Part shown: piece after piece, positions 44,816 to 58,270 of the stretch | Position numbering within the stretch: the first letter of the stretch is position 1 | Layout of the letters: each line of letters opens with the position of its first letter | Assembly: GCA_023213395.1 (NCBI GenBank) | Contig: CM041465.1 | Coordinates: 152,465,741 to 152,529,740, forward strand | Length of the DNA stretch: 64,000 bases | DNA from: Cycas panzhihuaensis | Lineage: Eukaryota > Cycadophyta | Direction of reading: 5' to 3' | Notes under the pieces: generated by a model | Told to the model about the DNA's origin: nothing | What the model saw: the letters and a program-made list of their open reading frames with translations, nothing else | Database searches by the model: none | Translations under genes and position numbers: made by a program

Positions 44816-46309
44816 ATATTCATAGTACATTATCAATTGTAATTACTAGTTAATTTATAGGATTTAATCACTGCTTAAGATTTACATATGTGACATGTGT
44901 TAATATCTAGTTTCTTAGTTGAGCTATTCAGTTTTGGAGGTAATTTTTAATATGCATGTTGTAAAGTTTAAATTGTAAGTAGTTGGGCATGTAGGAAGTC
45001 AAGTACTAAATAATAGGCTTTGAGATATACAAACAGACATATGTCACATGTAAGTGGAAATATTTATATGCAAGGAAAATCATTAAAAAGGAACTCTATA
45101 ATATTTAATAAAAGCTATTATAAATATTAAATCAAAATACTAAAATTAGGATTAAAATGATGAATTTTTAAACTATTGAAAGGGGTGTTTTATTAAAATA
45201 AGAATATTCTATATTTTATATTATAAAGTTTCAAACTATATAAAAATAAAAATTAAAAAATAAGCCTCCTATGAATTTTGATGACCTGTGCACAAGGTAT
45301 CCTACATAAGGAAACTTGCATATTGACCTACAATTTGGCAAGATATGGCTTTATATTTGATCAATTAAATACATAATGTGAAGCATAGGATCAAAGATAT
45401 CTAATGCAGATATAGCCACTTAATATAATGGCTAATCATTACATAGAGAAATAAGCTAATAAAGTAGTTACTGACATGCCCAATATAGAAATAAGGAAAT
45501 GCATCTCATAGTCATCATATACATAACAAAATATCAATGATAGAAGGACAAGCAAGTAGGCCATTCAATACAAACATAAACACTAAGATGAGTAGAATAG
45601 AAGGAACATAAATAAAGGATATAGACAGAAAATGCACAAACTAAGATGCCACAACACCTAATAAGCTAAGAAAGATTAGAAGGAAAACCATCACAAAGGC
45701 TAAATAAAGTTGAATAAACATTCATTGGTTTACCACAATAAGCAACGAGGTCAAACAGGGTGAAGGAAGCAAAATGTAGACTTAGGAATCTTCATTGCAT
45801 ACCTAATAATGCTAGAAGCAATAAAACCCTTTAGTGTGACATGTCAAACTGACTGTTGAAAGATTGACTATGCATTGTGGAAGAAAATTTTATAAGAAAC
45901 AACTTCTTTTATGAGATGTAACTGAAGGACCTAAATTGATTCACATGATTACTATTTCTCTCATACAAAACATTTCCTCTTCCAAGTAGGAACACTATGA
46001 GTTAGAACATATACCACCCTTGATATCTGATTCCCTCAATTGTATTATACCCTAATTAAGCATAACACCTTAATTTGATATCTTGGCATAACTTGATTAG
46101 AGCTTTCTTGCTTAGATGTCCCCTTTACATATAACACCTTCTCCTATAGATGTCATTCCCTTTGCATCAGTTCCTATATTACCCCAATCAACTCCCATAA
46201 ATAAAATCCCTCATAGTTGTTAATATCACTACTATACCAGGGGCCAAGCCTAAGCATTAAAAACAAAAGCCTATTCACCCATGACTTTTTTCCACCATCA
46301 AATAAGAAG
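44816..46309. other. Unassigned stretch left of T1
   Basis: May be the leader and gag of the orphan-LTR element or of T1. No gag, knuckle or protease motif could be read on either strand. Confidence 0.45.
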
Positions 46310-47700
46310 TAGGAAAGCTTCCTAGGAAAAGATTTATTGAATTTATCAATTATTTTTAATGGGTATCCATCATCATCTACATTGCCAAAAGAATGGTTCT
46401 ATTTGCATTTGTATTGACTTTCATGATATAAACAACACTTGTCCTAAAGATAATTTTCCACTCCTTTTTATTAATCAGATGTAGGATAAAATCATCAACT
46501 TTGAAATGATGTCCCTTATGGATCATTTTTTAGGGTTTAATCAAATCCTTATCTCACTTGAAGACCACTATAAGACTACCTTCATCACCCCTTGGGATAT
46601 ATTTCTTTATAAGGTTATACCCTTTGGTCTCAAAAATGTTGGTGCGACTTACTAGCAAGCCATGGTCTTTATCTTTCATGACTTATTGGGACATACTATA
46701 GTAGTATACCTTCACGTCATCAAGGGGACCACATTTATGACCTAAATACCATCTTTGAAAGATGTCAAAAATACTAACTTTATTTAAACCATAACAAATG
46801 TATTTTTATAGTTGCCTCTGGAAAGATGCTTAGTAACATTATCTCTAAAGATGGTATTTATTATAGATTCAGATAAAGTTTTAGCCATCATTAATATGCC
46901 ACCATCACATACTTAAAAATAAGTAAAATCTTTCTTGAATAGACTTGGTTTTTTATGACAAATCATCATTGGCTTTGCCCTAAATGCTAAACCCTTAACC
47001 AACCTCCTCAAGAAAAGTGTCCTATTAAATGGGCCTCAACCACTTAAGAATCTTTTGATAAGCTTAAATAAACCCTTATATCGGCTCTTATCCTTGCCTC
47101 ACCTAATTTTGATAAGTCATTTATCCTATATACTACCTTCATAGAAGAATCTTTGGGTGCTATGTTAGCCCAAGAAGATGAATTTTTTAAAGAATAGGTT
47201 ATCTACTTCATTAGTAGTACTTTGGTAGCTGCCAGGATTAACTATTCCTCATCTAAAAAGAGTGTTTGGCCTTGATTTATGCTACCAAAAGGTTATGATA
47301 TTACTTGCTAAGCAATACTACTCTTGTGATCCTCCAATCAGATCTAATTCATCTACTACTCACCAAGATGGACTTAATAGGATGAGCTGGTAGGTGGGCC
47401 CTTCTACTATAAGAATTTGACTTAAGAGTAGTTAATTAGAAGTCAAAAAAGGAATAGTTATTATTAAATAACTAGCTACAACACCACTTCCCAATTATAA
47501 TTCCACCATTATCAATGACTTGCTCCTAGATGAACATAATCTACAAGTTGACATTATCCCCATTGATCATAACTAGTATGATGACATTCCCGTTTATCTC
47601 TTAGATTAAACTCACCCCCCTAATGTCAATTCCAAGAAGATAAAAAGAATAAGGGCCTTTACTCACCAATACCTTCTTTTAGATGACATATTATATAAAT
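46310..47700 (+). pseudogene. T1 reverse transcriptase and RNase H, decayed
   Basis: RT is readable as NNTCPKDNFPLLFINQM, LGFNQILISLEDHYKTTF and VIPFGLKNVGATY before 46660. The expected YxDD site reads YLHVIK, so the catalytic Asp pair is lost. RNase H and the linker follow (LSYILP...; INDLLLDEHNLQVDI near 47515). The linker parallels T2's VNDLLLDE, which shows there is no second RNase H between RNase H and integrase. Confidence 0.82.
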
Positions 47701-48800
47701 AATCTTTTGATAGAATCTTGTTAAGATGTCTTCCACCTTTTGAGGCCCTGCTTTGGCCAAATACCATAATGACATTTGTGGGGGTCATTTCAATGGTAAT
47801 TCAACATTCTTATGAACCCTTTAAATGGGTTATTATTGGTCATTTCTATTTAGTGATGCACATTCATATATTCAAAAGTGTAAAAAATTCTAACACATTC
47901 CTCTTTGATCCATCAACTAGCCACTTCACTCAGATTGATCCTTGCCCCTTGGCCATTCTCTCAATGGGGTCTTGACCTTATTGGGTAAATTTACCCCCCA
48001 TCTTCTACCAAACATAAGTACATCCTAACCACAATTGAATATTTTATAAAATGGAGTGAGGCAATCCCTTTGATAAATACCACTAGAAAAGTGGTTACCA
48101 CTTTCATCTTCCAAAATATCATCTACCAATTTGGAGCCCTTAACATTATCATCATGGATAATAAAACCTTATTTTTCAATTCTCAAGTTAACAAACTTTA
48201 TAATCAATTTTATATTACCCATAGGACATCATCCCCTTACCGCCCACAAACTAATGGCCAAATTGTAGCCTTCAACAAAACCTTGATAAAGGTCTTATCT
48301 AAAAGGATTGTTGACTACCAACAAGATTGGCATACTAAACTTTTCCTTACTTTGTAGACTTATTATACTTCAATTAGGATAGCTATAGGGATGACTCCTT
48401 TTTCATTAGTCTATGCAATTAAAGTCATACTACCATTAGAGATTAAGATCCCCTCACTTAAGGTATCATTTAAACACTTCATTGACAAAGAATGGTTGAG
48501 GCAAGTAAGACTTTTAAAACTTAAGAAGATGGATGAAATCCATCTTGATGCCCATGAAAAGAACTTGGCCTTAAAACATCAAGCCCAGGTAGCTCATGAT
48601 CAACATTTGAGACTAAGGCAATTTCATGTAGGAGACAAAGTACTTAAACTTGAATATTTATATGAAAAATAACAAAAAATTAACTCCAAGTAGGTAGGCC
48701 CTTATTTAGTTATTAAATATCTAAATAATGGAGCCTATTATCTCTCTACCCTTGATGGGCTCAAGTTCTAAATACCCATTAATTCTTAATTTTTGAGAAA
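47700..48800 (+). pseudogene. T1 integrase, decayed
   Basis: Core: WGLDLIG (first Asp kept, near 47968), YILTTIEYFIKWSEAIPL, IIIMDNKTLFFNSQ (second Asp kept, 48150), SPYRPQTNGQIVAFNKTL where the catalytic Glu reads Val. The C-terminal part has MTPFSLVYAIKVILPLEI (48391), a long charged helix region and VGPYLVIKYLNNGAYYLSTL near 48710. Stops at 48354 and others. Confidence 0.88.
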
Positions 48801-50130
48801 GTATTATGCTTAGACTATCTCCATAATAAAGTTAAACTATGACTCTAAAATTATTCGTATTAACAAACCTAAACTATATTAGGTTAAACATCTTACTTTC
48901 CCCAAGACTCATGCTTGGGGGTCACCACTCCGAAAATGAGTAGAAACTAAATGTATATACTTTGTTATCCAAAAAATACAAAAGAAAATTAAAAGTATAA
49001 AATAACAAAAAATATATTCTTGTATCATTCCCCCTTTCTTTACTTTATTCGAAGCCTTTTCAGGTTTCATCCTCCCTTAACTTGGCTTAATATGATAATC
49101 CTTGATTATTCATGTAATTAGTCAACTTCTTCATTTAGTGTTCTATGGTGCCCAAGTAGCTTTTACCTTAGATAAGTCATAGATATTCGTGATACTATCT
49201 CTCATTCTTGACTCGTTTGAACTACCTAATAACTTTCCCTATACTCTCAATGATTAAAATGTTCTTCATCCCTTAGTCAATTGGTCAGCCACCTATTAGA
49301 CTCCTCATCTACTCTTTATAGTCTATAATTTATCTTCTAAGCAATGAGAAATTTACCTACATAAGTGATTATGTCTTATCATTCTTTCTCCCATGATTCA
49401 TTGGGTACTTATCTCTAAATTAAACCTTGTTGGTAGTACCCCTTCTACTCCTTGATAGTTAGTTGTTCAAGACCTTCCCTTCTACCCATGAGAGACACTT
49501 TGATTGAACATCTTATAAATACCCATAAGTTTTCTCTCAAGGGCATGACCTTAGGATTTTTATTAGTTATATCCATTTAACTCCTAATCCCCTATGGTTT
49601 TGTTAATCATGAATACACTCTTAGCCATTCTCATGCACTACACCTTGACAAAATTTATGTGATGATTGTAGTCACCTATCCCCTAATAGCCATGAGGGTG
49701 GATGAGATGAGCCATCTAGAAAATGGATTCAACAATGTTAAGTTTACCTTGACGCTTGTCTAAACCATCATATGGACTGATACCTTTTCAAAAGGGAAAA
49801 AAAAAAAAAGGAAAAGAGAGAGAAAATTTATGTATATAATGGTTAGCACCTTTTTGGCATTTGGGACATGTTGTGTATCAACTTTGTTTCCACCTGCAAC
49901 ATGCAGTTCATATCTGATTGTGTGTATCATATAGGAGCCATGGATCCAATTATTTAGGCCCACTGTGACCTTAATTATGATCAAAATCTATTCAACATTT
50001 AAAAGGTTATACATTAAGTTGGGAAAAGGTGGATTATAATGATAAAACCAAACCATGGAGCCCCTATCCACCTAGTTGACTTACATACCTTCCCCCTATT
50101 CATTAGGTTGTCTCTGAGTTTGTATCCTTC
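48801..50130 (+). other. T1 spacer between integrase and extra RNase H
   Basis: Contains tttccccaagactcatgcttgggggtcacc near 48898-48925, the KTHAWG-type text seen after integrase in Tat elements. The rest has no readable domain. Confidence 0.55.
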
Positions 50131-50134
50131 CCCA

Positions 50135-50545
50135 TTATGGCCTTGAACATCTATAATAATGGTGGGAGCCAAGGGAACCCAAGAATTTTCACTGTAACAT
50201 GGGGCATCCATGATCATAGGGGAACTATTCTCACCAATGCTAGCTTCTTTATCTCATAAGTAACCAATAATAAACCCAAGTATCTAAGTCATTAGAGCTG
50301 TTATTGATGTTTTTAACTTTCATAATAAACCTGCCAATATATTTTTAGATTCTCAAATCATAGTTTACCAACTCATATATTTTTATCAAACTCATTTAAG
50401 CCATTTGCATTCTTTACTTGATGATGTCACTACCTATTAATATAATTTTTTACTATTACAACTTAACACATTCCAAGAACCTAAAATATTAAAGCTAACT
50501 TCCTTGCGTCCCATATAATTAAATGCCATCATTTATAGCCTAGTT
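50135..50545 (+). pseudogene. T1 additional (archaeal-type) RNase H, downstream of integrase
   Basis: The plus strand reads IYNNGGSQGNPRIFTVTWGI (first Asp replaced by Asn), HDHRGTILTNASFFIS, then after a shift VIDVFNFHNKPANIFLDSQI (Asp kept) and finally HIPRT, stop, NIKANFLASHIIK, the usual end of this family. The Glu site reads Lys (NNKPKY for NNKAEY). This fold differs from the RNase H fused to RT and marks the Tat lineage. Confidence 0.8.
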
Positions 50546-50920
50546 TAGGAGGGTTCTTTTTTCTTTTAATAAGTTAGAGTAACCTTTCCATTCTTCCCTT
50601 GATTTGTACTTAAGGATTTCTTGTCTTCATAATGAGAATAAACTACAACTCTAAAAACCTATCTAATAAAGAGTGTAAACCATAGTAGTCAAATCCATTG
50701 CTAGTAATAGACATTTCACTCTAAAACAAGTATAAACTAATGTAAAAAACCTCATTATCAAGTATCCACAAAAGTATTAAAAAATAAAATAACATACTCA
50801 AAAAGATAAAACCAAAGGGATATATACAACTACCATACATCGACATATGGTATGACCATTACCAAAAGAGAAATATGTAACTTTACACTACCAATTAACT
50901 ATCATTATATTAGGGGACAT

Positions 50921-50932
50921 ATGGAGGGGGGT
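50921..50932 (+). other. Polypurine tract of T1 and LTR start
   Basis: atggagggggg followed by tgctaacaaagg. The LTR end was not located. Confidence 0.6.
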
Positions 50933-53900
50933 GCTAACAAAGGTTAAGAGTCATAGAATCATAATAAAAACATAATACATATCATATATAAATCATGAGA
51001 AATAATGCATATATAATAGATAATATGCATTGTACATAAATCATATGATACAGAATAATACATCCGGAAGCACATCTCTAAGAGGTCACTAAAGATGGGA
51101 CACTTTCAATAGGTACTAAGGCCAACAAATAAAGATCTAGAGGTGTAAAGGAAGATTAGGTTACCCTCAAAGGTGTCCATGCATCAGAATGCAGGTTCAA
51201 GGACTTGCAGCACACACATTGCCCTATCTACTCTTGAAGAGTTGAGGTGAACTATTAAGTATAAGTGATGGAAAAGGTGGCATCCTTGGGTTACCGAGTA
51301 GCCTAGGTGAGAATCTCCTATCCTTATTAGGAAAGGAAGCAATAAAGGACTCCCTTTTAGAAAATGGATATAAGATGAGAATAAAAGTATAAGACTAAGG
51401 TTTAGAGGTTTTTTCTATTTTTCCTAAGGAGTTGCCTTTAGGGTTTGGGTCATGGTGCAAAGTTATGTTTATTGTTTCTCTTAGTTACAAGAGGAAGTAA
51501 TGTTGCCTCTTCTTATTTTTAGGGTGTAGTTTATTATATGAAATGAGGTTATTTTGTTTGCAACAAAATGTTTGTTTTGATAAAGTTTATGAAGTACAAA
51601 CACTCACCCTCACTCTCTTTTCACTTTGGGGGTCAAGGAATGCAAGGAAGAACAAAGGAGAGAATGTTGCAATAATCTCTTTTCAAGTTTCTTTTCAATG
51701 CAAGGAAACATGTGATTTGGTTCCACTATGTTCCGTAGTTTCATTTCTTACATGCATGTGCATACATAAGAATGATAATTGGGTATAAAGGCTATGTAAT
51801 ATTTCCTTCTCTTAGTTGTGTTCCTTATATATGTAAAGAGAAAGGAATGCATTCACTATTTTCCAATTTCTTTCTAACGTGCATATGTGTATGCAAAAAT
51901 AAAAAAGAGGAAGTGAAGCTTATGCAACATTTTTCTTTTAATACAAAAGAAGAAGGAAGGAACACTTTTTACTTAATGTTATAGCTTTCACTTGTATATG
52001 CAATATACATGCATAAATAGAAGAAATAATCTCTTCCTTGCTATGATTCTTTCATGAAAGGAGAGAGGAGAAGAGAATGTATATGTGTCTTTCTTTTTCC
52101 AAAGAAAAAAAATAAGAATGTGCTATATTCAAACTACCCTTTTTACTTTTGTTGCAATAGATGAATTTGAGTGGAGGTAAGTAAGAGCAAGATGGGTTTT
52201 GGAAGAGTGCACCTGGTATGTGACGTTTGATGTTGATCTCATAGTTCCTCATATGCTTCTCCCTTACTAATGACATAAGCTCCTTTGTTGCCACAATAGT
52301 TGTTGAGAGTGTAAAAAGGGGGCTCCCTTACCTTTCTTAAATCTAAAATGTAATGTTGCAACAATTAAAAAAAAGGAAAGAAAGCAATAAAGCAAAAATA
52401 TTAACCTAACTATAGTACTAAAAGGTGATTGACATTACCTTATGATGAAGAATGATTTGCAAGTAGAAGCAAGCCTTTCACCTATAAGACAAAGCAAAGA
52501 ATGTTTCCCATAAGCAACAAATATATACTTCCTACATATATTCATACCAATGTTATCAATGTTATTAACATGTGATAATAAGGAAACAAATACATCTACC
52601 TTCCTTTTTGAGACTTAAACATGTAAGAAACAAAATGAAATTGAGAGGGAGAAGAGGGTGGTGCCTCATAATAGAAAGGCCTCCTATGTGGCTACAATCT
52701 CTGAAGTAGCAAAAGGTATCACTTGGTTTGGTATGTTCCTCAAGATAAGAATCCAAGGATGGAGGGAAGTAAAATGGTAGGGATATGGAGTGCCAATAGT
52801 AAGCACCAAATTATCTATGGGTGATTAATTGATTTAGGCTTGTGTTGGAGGAAGTTTATGCATGCACAAATGGAATAAGAAGGTGGGGATAAAGGAAGAG
52901 GGATTACCCATGGAGGGGGTGTCAAGCTAGAGTTTTGCACCTCTTTCTCCTTCTCCAACTCCTTCAAACTTGTTGGTTCCCTTCCCACTTTCTCCTACAA
53001 CAGCCTTCAGGGAACTTGAGAAAGGTTTATTGTCCAAAGGAGGATGTTTCCCAAGGTTGGAAATGGGATATTATGCAACAAACATATGAAAATTGATTCC
53101 TTAAGCATTAGACTAGATCAAAGAGGATCATATAATAAGGAATGAGGGTAAATGACAAGAAAATATGCTAAAAAACTAAAACAAACAAGTTGTTTACCTA
53201 TTTTTAGTAAGTGGAGTTGATCTTTGTGAGAAAACCTTGGTGGAGGACCTCTTTTCTCATCTTTTAAATGCCTTTTGTGGTGAAAAAATAAAAGAAGAGA
53301 ATAGAGGAAGGATTGGAATAGTGTGTAGATCTTGGACAGGTGTTGTTGTTACCAAAAACCTGAGCTTTTCCTCTTCTTTTCCTTTAAGAATACTTACTTT
53401 TTTCTCTTGAATTAGCTAGTGTTAAAAATATAAGAGAGAGAGAGAGAGAGAGAGAGAAGAAGAGTTGTAGATGATCGAATAATGAAGAATTCAAAGTTTT
53501 TATGAGTTTGAATGGATTCTAAGGACCATTAGTCCTTGATCTGGGCTGGTCCCAAGATTGAGATCTATGTTAGAGGGGCATTAAATATAAATTTAGCCAT
53601 TTTCTAGATACATTCAAAGTCATAACAATCACACCATGAATATATCTATAGGGCATAACAATTAGAGTGGGGCAAACAGAAAACCAGGCAGGATGGCAGC
53701 AAAACAATAGAACCTATAAAAAATTGATAAATGATTATAAAAGAAGGATAGCAGTTCCTGTTGGAGGCCTAGAACTCCTCCCTAAGGATCTAGAAATCAA
53801 TATCATACCATCTCATACATTGGAAATTATAAAAATGCATAATAGCATCACTAAACTGGGTTAGAACCTCATGGGGATGATGGCAGTCAAGGTCCTAGAG

Positions 53901-54583
53901 TATAGATGGAGATTAGTCCATTAAAATCCCCAATGAACTACCTTGAACAAATCAAGTGATGGATAAGGTGGGAAGAAGGCAAAAAATATGTGGCACAAGA
54001 ATGTAAATAAGCTAGAACTCATCCCAAAACTGAGCTACAGAATCATATGAGGGACCTCTTACCAACTGGGAAATTACCATAGGGGCTCAATGATACCATT
54101 GGACTGAAGGCCTAGTCGTCATAGGTAAAAACATACATATGTAAGCCATGCAAATGAATCAATCAAGCATTCAGGAAACTATACAAACATCACATAAAAT
54201 AATAGTTGTAAAGAATGTAAAGAAGAGTGAGGGATAGAACATACATATAAACTTACCTATGTAATACTATCCTAATCCATTCCTAATAGGCAGGAAACAC
54301 TGCCCCCTTTGCATTAAAACCTTGTCGCTTTGGAGCATTATACAATGGTGAAAGTTGCCAACATACATGTTATCAATAGTAGTGATAACTAGTAGGCAGG
54401 TGTGTAGGTAACCAAAGGGCACTATAAGTGCTATAAGGGATGTATGGATAAGAGGACATATCCTAGAGGAGGAGACAAGCTCATGGTTCAATCAAACCTC
54501 TAAGTGTGGGACCCTAGACCCAAAGCACATGCCATAGAAGATAAAGAAAAGGGGTGACCTAATGGGGATGCCCTTTAGTGGCA
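50933..54583. other. Probable LTR sequence of T1 and T2 and unassigned DNA
   Basis: T1's 3' LTR should start at 50932. T2's may end at 54583, since on the minus strand TTTAGGGG is followed there by TGCCACTAAAGG, much like T1's GGGGTGCTAACAAAGG; this is weak. Between them lies AG-rich sequence with diverged repeats of a block containing acatgcatgtgcataca (51750, 51880) and a (GA)12 run at 53434-53457. No coding signal. Confidence 0.4.
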
Positions 54584-54839
54584 CCCCTAAATGGGTAGCA
54601 TGACCCTAGAAAATGTGGTAGGTTCGAAACCTAAAGAGGAAACTAAGGAAGATTAAGGGATTCTTTATCACACTAAGATAGAGTTTAAATCAAATAAAAA
54701 AGGGTTTTGGTCACCATAGTTTAGCCTCATTAGTGGCTACCATTTAGAGGTAAAGAAGGAGTAGAGGTTGGGGGAGGGGTCACCATTGAAGGGTTTCTGA
54801 AGGGCAACCTATCAAACCTATAAGGAGCCATTTAGGAGC

Positions 54840-55240
54840 TAGAGACGACACTTAAGAATAAGGTAAACTAGACTATTAGCCTCAATATTCTAATCACAAG
54901 GGATGTATCGAATATCGACCATGGAGAAGCAAGATAGAAGAGACCTAGTAGTTGAAGTGAGGGATCTCAACTAAGGACAGAGGACCCAATAGGTTTAGGT
55001 CAACTGGGATACTATGATCTGAGAGTCACAATGTAGGACGATAGGACTATGATGGATGCAAAGTGCATTGGTTAAGGCTTCTATAGCTGATGTATACTCT
55101 ACATTGTTGTTCACAGCCTTAGGCAGATAAATCTTAGAATATATGAAATCATGCCCAGAGGGATCACATATGACATAAGTTGTAGTAGAAGGTCCCAGGT
55201 TACCACAACTACCACCATCCATGAAGATGAGTAGTGCCAT
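54840..55240 (-). pseudogene. T2 additional (archaeal-type) RNase H, downstream of integrase
   Basis: Within 54995-55318 the minus frame is open and reads FMDGGSCGNLGPSTTTYVIC, DPSGHDFIYSKIYLPKAVNN, NVEYTSAIEALTNAL, LHCDSQIIVSQL. All three catalytic acids (MDGG, VEYT, HCDSQ) are present. The tail continues to about 54840 with RYIPCD, stop, NIEANSLVYLILK after stops. It is the better preserved of the two copies. Confidence 0.85.
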
Positions 55241-56245
55241 GATTAGGGAAATAACAAGGAACTTAATGAAAAGAAGGGAGATGCTCAATAAAGGATAATG
55301 AGTCATGAAAAAAATCATAATTACTCAAAAGGCTAATCAAGAGAGGATAGGAGAGACCTATAGCCAGGTTGTTAAGCCTAAGGAGGGCCTACCCTATAAA
55401 AGGGAAGGAGCAAAGGTAAGAACATACTTAATGTCGAGGATCTAAGGTAGGTTCAAAGCCAACAAAGGGCTTGAGCTAGGGATTGGATCCCATTGGGAGC
55501 AAAATGGGCTAAAATAGACATGAAAATCAGAGTCAACTTGCCAAAATGAGTCCATGAAGTATAAACATGGATAGTGTTTTAAGCAGCATAAAATAAGGTA
55601 AAAAAGACTCCCAAAGGATACAAAAGGGGTGCTATAAATGCTAGAAAAGTTGAGAAAAATGGGCATCTAGGAGCCTAAAAGGGTAGGGACCTTAAAGAGA
55701 ACAAGGATGAGCCCAAGGATGTGGTGCTAATGACTCCATCGAAATGGGAGAAGGTTGCGAGGCTTGAAGGAGTCCCACGAATAAAGGGGGATGAGGGGGT
55801 AAAAATGGAATTCATTTTCACACTCCCTTATGTGATTTGGAGAGGAAACTACCTACTACCCTCAACTTACCACCTTGATATGAGCCTAGTAGAGGAGATC
55901 TAATCATTTGATCAACACATAAAGGAAGCCATTGAGACCACAGCTTAGTAATGGTAATAGTTAGGCCAGACCTGGTACTTAGATCTTAACCATGACTCAC
56001 TTATTTGCATCTTTTTATTAGTGCCTTTTATATACTGGGTAGTGCTTATTAGGGTGTTATAAGGCTTGACAAGACCCAATTAAGGGCTCATAAGAGGCTA
56101 AACCAAGGCTTTAGGAGGCCCTAATCCCAATGGATAAAGTGTTATTCATATTTATTTATATATTTTTTGTTTTGTTTTTATTTTATTTTATTTTAATAGG
56201 GGAATTTATGGTACCACAGATATCCCTACGGGGCATATGGAGGAC
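55241..56245. other. T2 spacer, unassigned
   Basis: No recognised domain. A GC-richer patch at 56210-56265 contains ggtaccac and gggcccgc. Confidence 0.5.
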
Positions 56246-56249
56246 CTGT

Positions 56250-58270
56250 AGGGCCCGCTGATATATTTACAATGTTGCGAATATATTAGTGGGGTGAAGA
56301 TGAATATAAAGAATATATGAAAATATTTAGATTTAATCAAATTTTGATGACTAATATATTGGCTAGGATGGCCCTTGGCCCTGTAGGGAGGTAAGTAACT
56401 GACTGATAATATTTGTTGGTGATTTTTAGCATCTCACCACAGTGGAAAATTACAAGAACATCGATTCATCGATGATAGGATTTATAGAGTTGATGGATCA
56501 TCATGATAAGGCAACATCGAGACAATGTGGATTTTTCAAGATAGTTTATAGACCACAATATGCCTTACACTAGACACTTTTAGTTGACATCATCTCTCAT
56601 TGGGATCGATAGAGCCATGTGTTCCATCTCTCATTAGTAGGAGACATCACCATCACCCCAATGACTGGAGGATCATAGAGGTGCCTACCAGTAGAGTAAC
56701 AATGGTGTTTAGGACTTTGCCCAACATAGATGTAGCATATAGAGAGGCAACCAGATAGTTTTATGGTAGGGGTCATTAGGACTAGAGGGGGTTAGCATTT
56801 GGAACCATAGTGATGTTTAGGATTCCTCATGTAAAGAAGATGATTATCTTTACTATTTTATTCTAAAATTTCTGAAAACAAAACTATAGGGATGTGTTTG
56901 GAGTATGGATGGATATCATCAAATAATATAAGGCAGAAGAGAGGTTTGTCTGGGTCACTTTGATAGTGGCTAATCTCACGGCTCAGCTCGACCAAATCTA
57001 GGTAGCAGGATAGGGAGGACTCTCATATAACTCCCTATTTTAGTGTTGGTTCTTTGATCATTTTTTAGGAGTGGGAATAGTAATAGGACCATAACCCATA
57101 CCAGTTAGTACTCCTCTCATTCATCAATGGCCATCATGTTTCAGGGGTGTCAGAGAGCCAGCTCAGGTTAAGAGATATGTAGTAGCTACATCATTAGACA
57201 TGTTAATGGTGGATGACTATGTGAGCCAAACATAACACATCATGCATTAGGATAGTGATGCAAATGAGGGAGATGTTGCATAGGTCCTCACAGTAGAGCC
57301 AAGAGAGGAGAAGGATCAGGGAGCTCCTTCTATTAATTCAGAGGTAAAGGTAGCATTGGTGGCTACAAGAGAGGCAATTATAGCTATGATAGGAGCAAAG
57401 ATCCTCAGAGTAGAGGAGGCAGAGGTTGAGGAGACACCAGCTACTCTAAGGGATGAGAAGCTAGGAGTAGAGGAGTTGGGAGCTAAGGAGGCAGTAGCTG
57501 GAGAGGTATCAGCTAATCGTAGAGGCGAGGTCTCTCTCTTTTCATATCTATAACTTTCAATTTAGTTATTTGATTTGAGATCTTTATGATGTTATCATTT
57601 ATGTTTATGGATTTTATTTATACTCCACACTGACACATGGACTTGCATGATTGGTAGGTGGAGAGGTCATAGAGGAGATAATCAGGATAGTTATAATGGA
57701 GCTCTTCCCATAGGTGTGGGGAGGGTTGGCCTCCCATCGTAGATAATGAAGAGCCAGGCTCAATAGGACCCCACACAATGGCTTTCGCCCCCATTATTTG
57801 AGTCAGAGATATGGCCTATGGAGGCCTAGGAGAGATAGATAGAGAGGGATCAACTCCATGCAGAGAGGGACTAGCTATGAGCTTGAGTGTAGGAGTTAGA
57901 GGACTAGGCAAGGGTAGAGTGATCCAAGAAGATCTAGGGGCTAAGAGGAAGATTATAGTCCTAGAGACTCAGCTAGTGGAGGTTTAAGGATACTTATTTA
58001 GGGCACATAAGGGCCACGATTGACTGTGAGAGATGTAGGATCAATTGAATAAGGTGATAGATGAGAGAAAGTAGTTATAGTATGCTATAACCGATTAGCT
58101 AATAGATAGCAACCGGGTCTTCACATACCTACACACACACACACAACTATGCCATCCTAGAGCAGATTGAGACTAGGACCTCATAGAGATATAGGAGGAG
58201 CCTGGTCCCTGAGAGAGTAGGGTAGTGCGAGGGAGACACACCATGAGTACAACCTTCCCCTAGACTTTTG
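56250..58270 (+). pseudogene. Antisense extra ORF in T2: possible plant mobile domain plus coiled coil
   Basis: Opposite to T2, the plus strand reads MIGFIELMDHHDKATSRQCG, then LLVDIISHWDR, stop, SHVFHLSLVGDITITPM near 56590. This resembles the (L)xxLVxxWxxxTxTFHLPxGEMTxTL block of plant mobile domain (PF10536-type) proteins. Further right are an acidic stretch (57356-57550: VEEAEVEETPATL) and a coiled coil (ERDQLHAERD near 57845) with stops. Antisense extra ORFs between integrase and the 3' LTR are known in Tat elements. The domain name is tentative; the coiled coil and acidic tail are visible. Confidence 0.45.
58127..58144. repeat. (CA)n microsatellite
   Basis: Short acacac run. Confidence 0.85.

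Larger units (their letters stand above)
46310..50930 (+). mobile_element. Tat-like Ty3/gypsy element T1 (5' part missing)
   Basis: RT, RNase H, integrase and a further downstream RNase H lie in order on the plus strand, followed by a purine tract (atggagggggg, 50921-50931) and a probable LTR start tgctaacaaagg at 50932. Sequence style (PFGLKN.GATY, IxWSEAIPL, AIGMTPFSLVYAxxVxLPLEI) is that of the Tat lineage. It is 5'-truncated or decayed beyond recognition in gag. T2 is a relative in opposite orientation. Confidence 0.8.

Noticed and set aside
50932-54583. Treating the whole interval as paired T1 and T2 LTRs
   Set aside because: Apart from the first dozen bases after the purine tracts I could not align the two sides.
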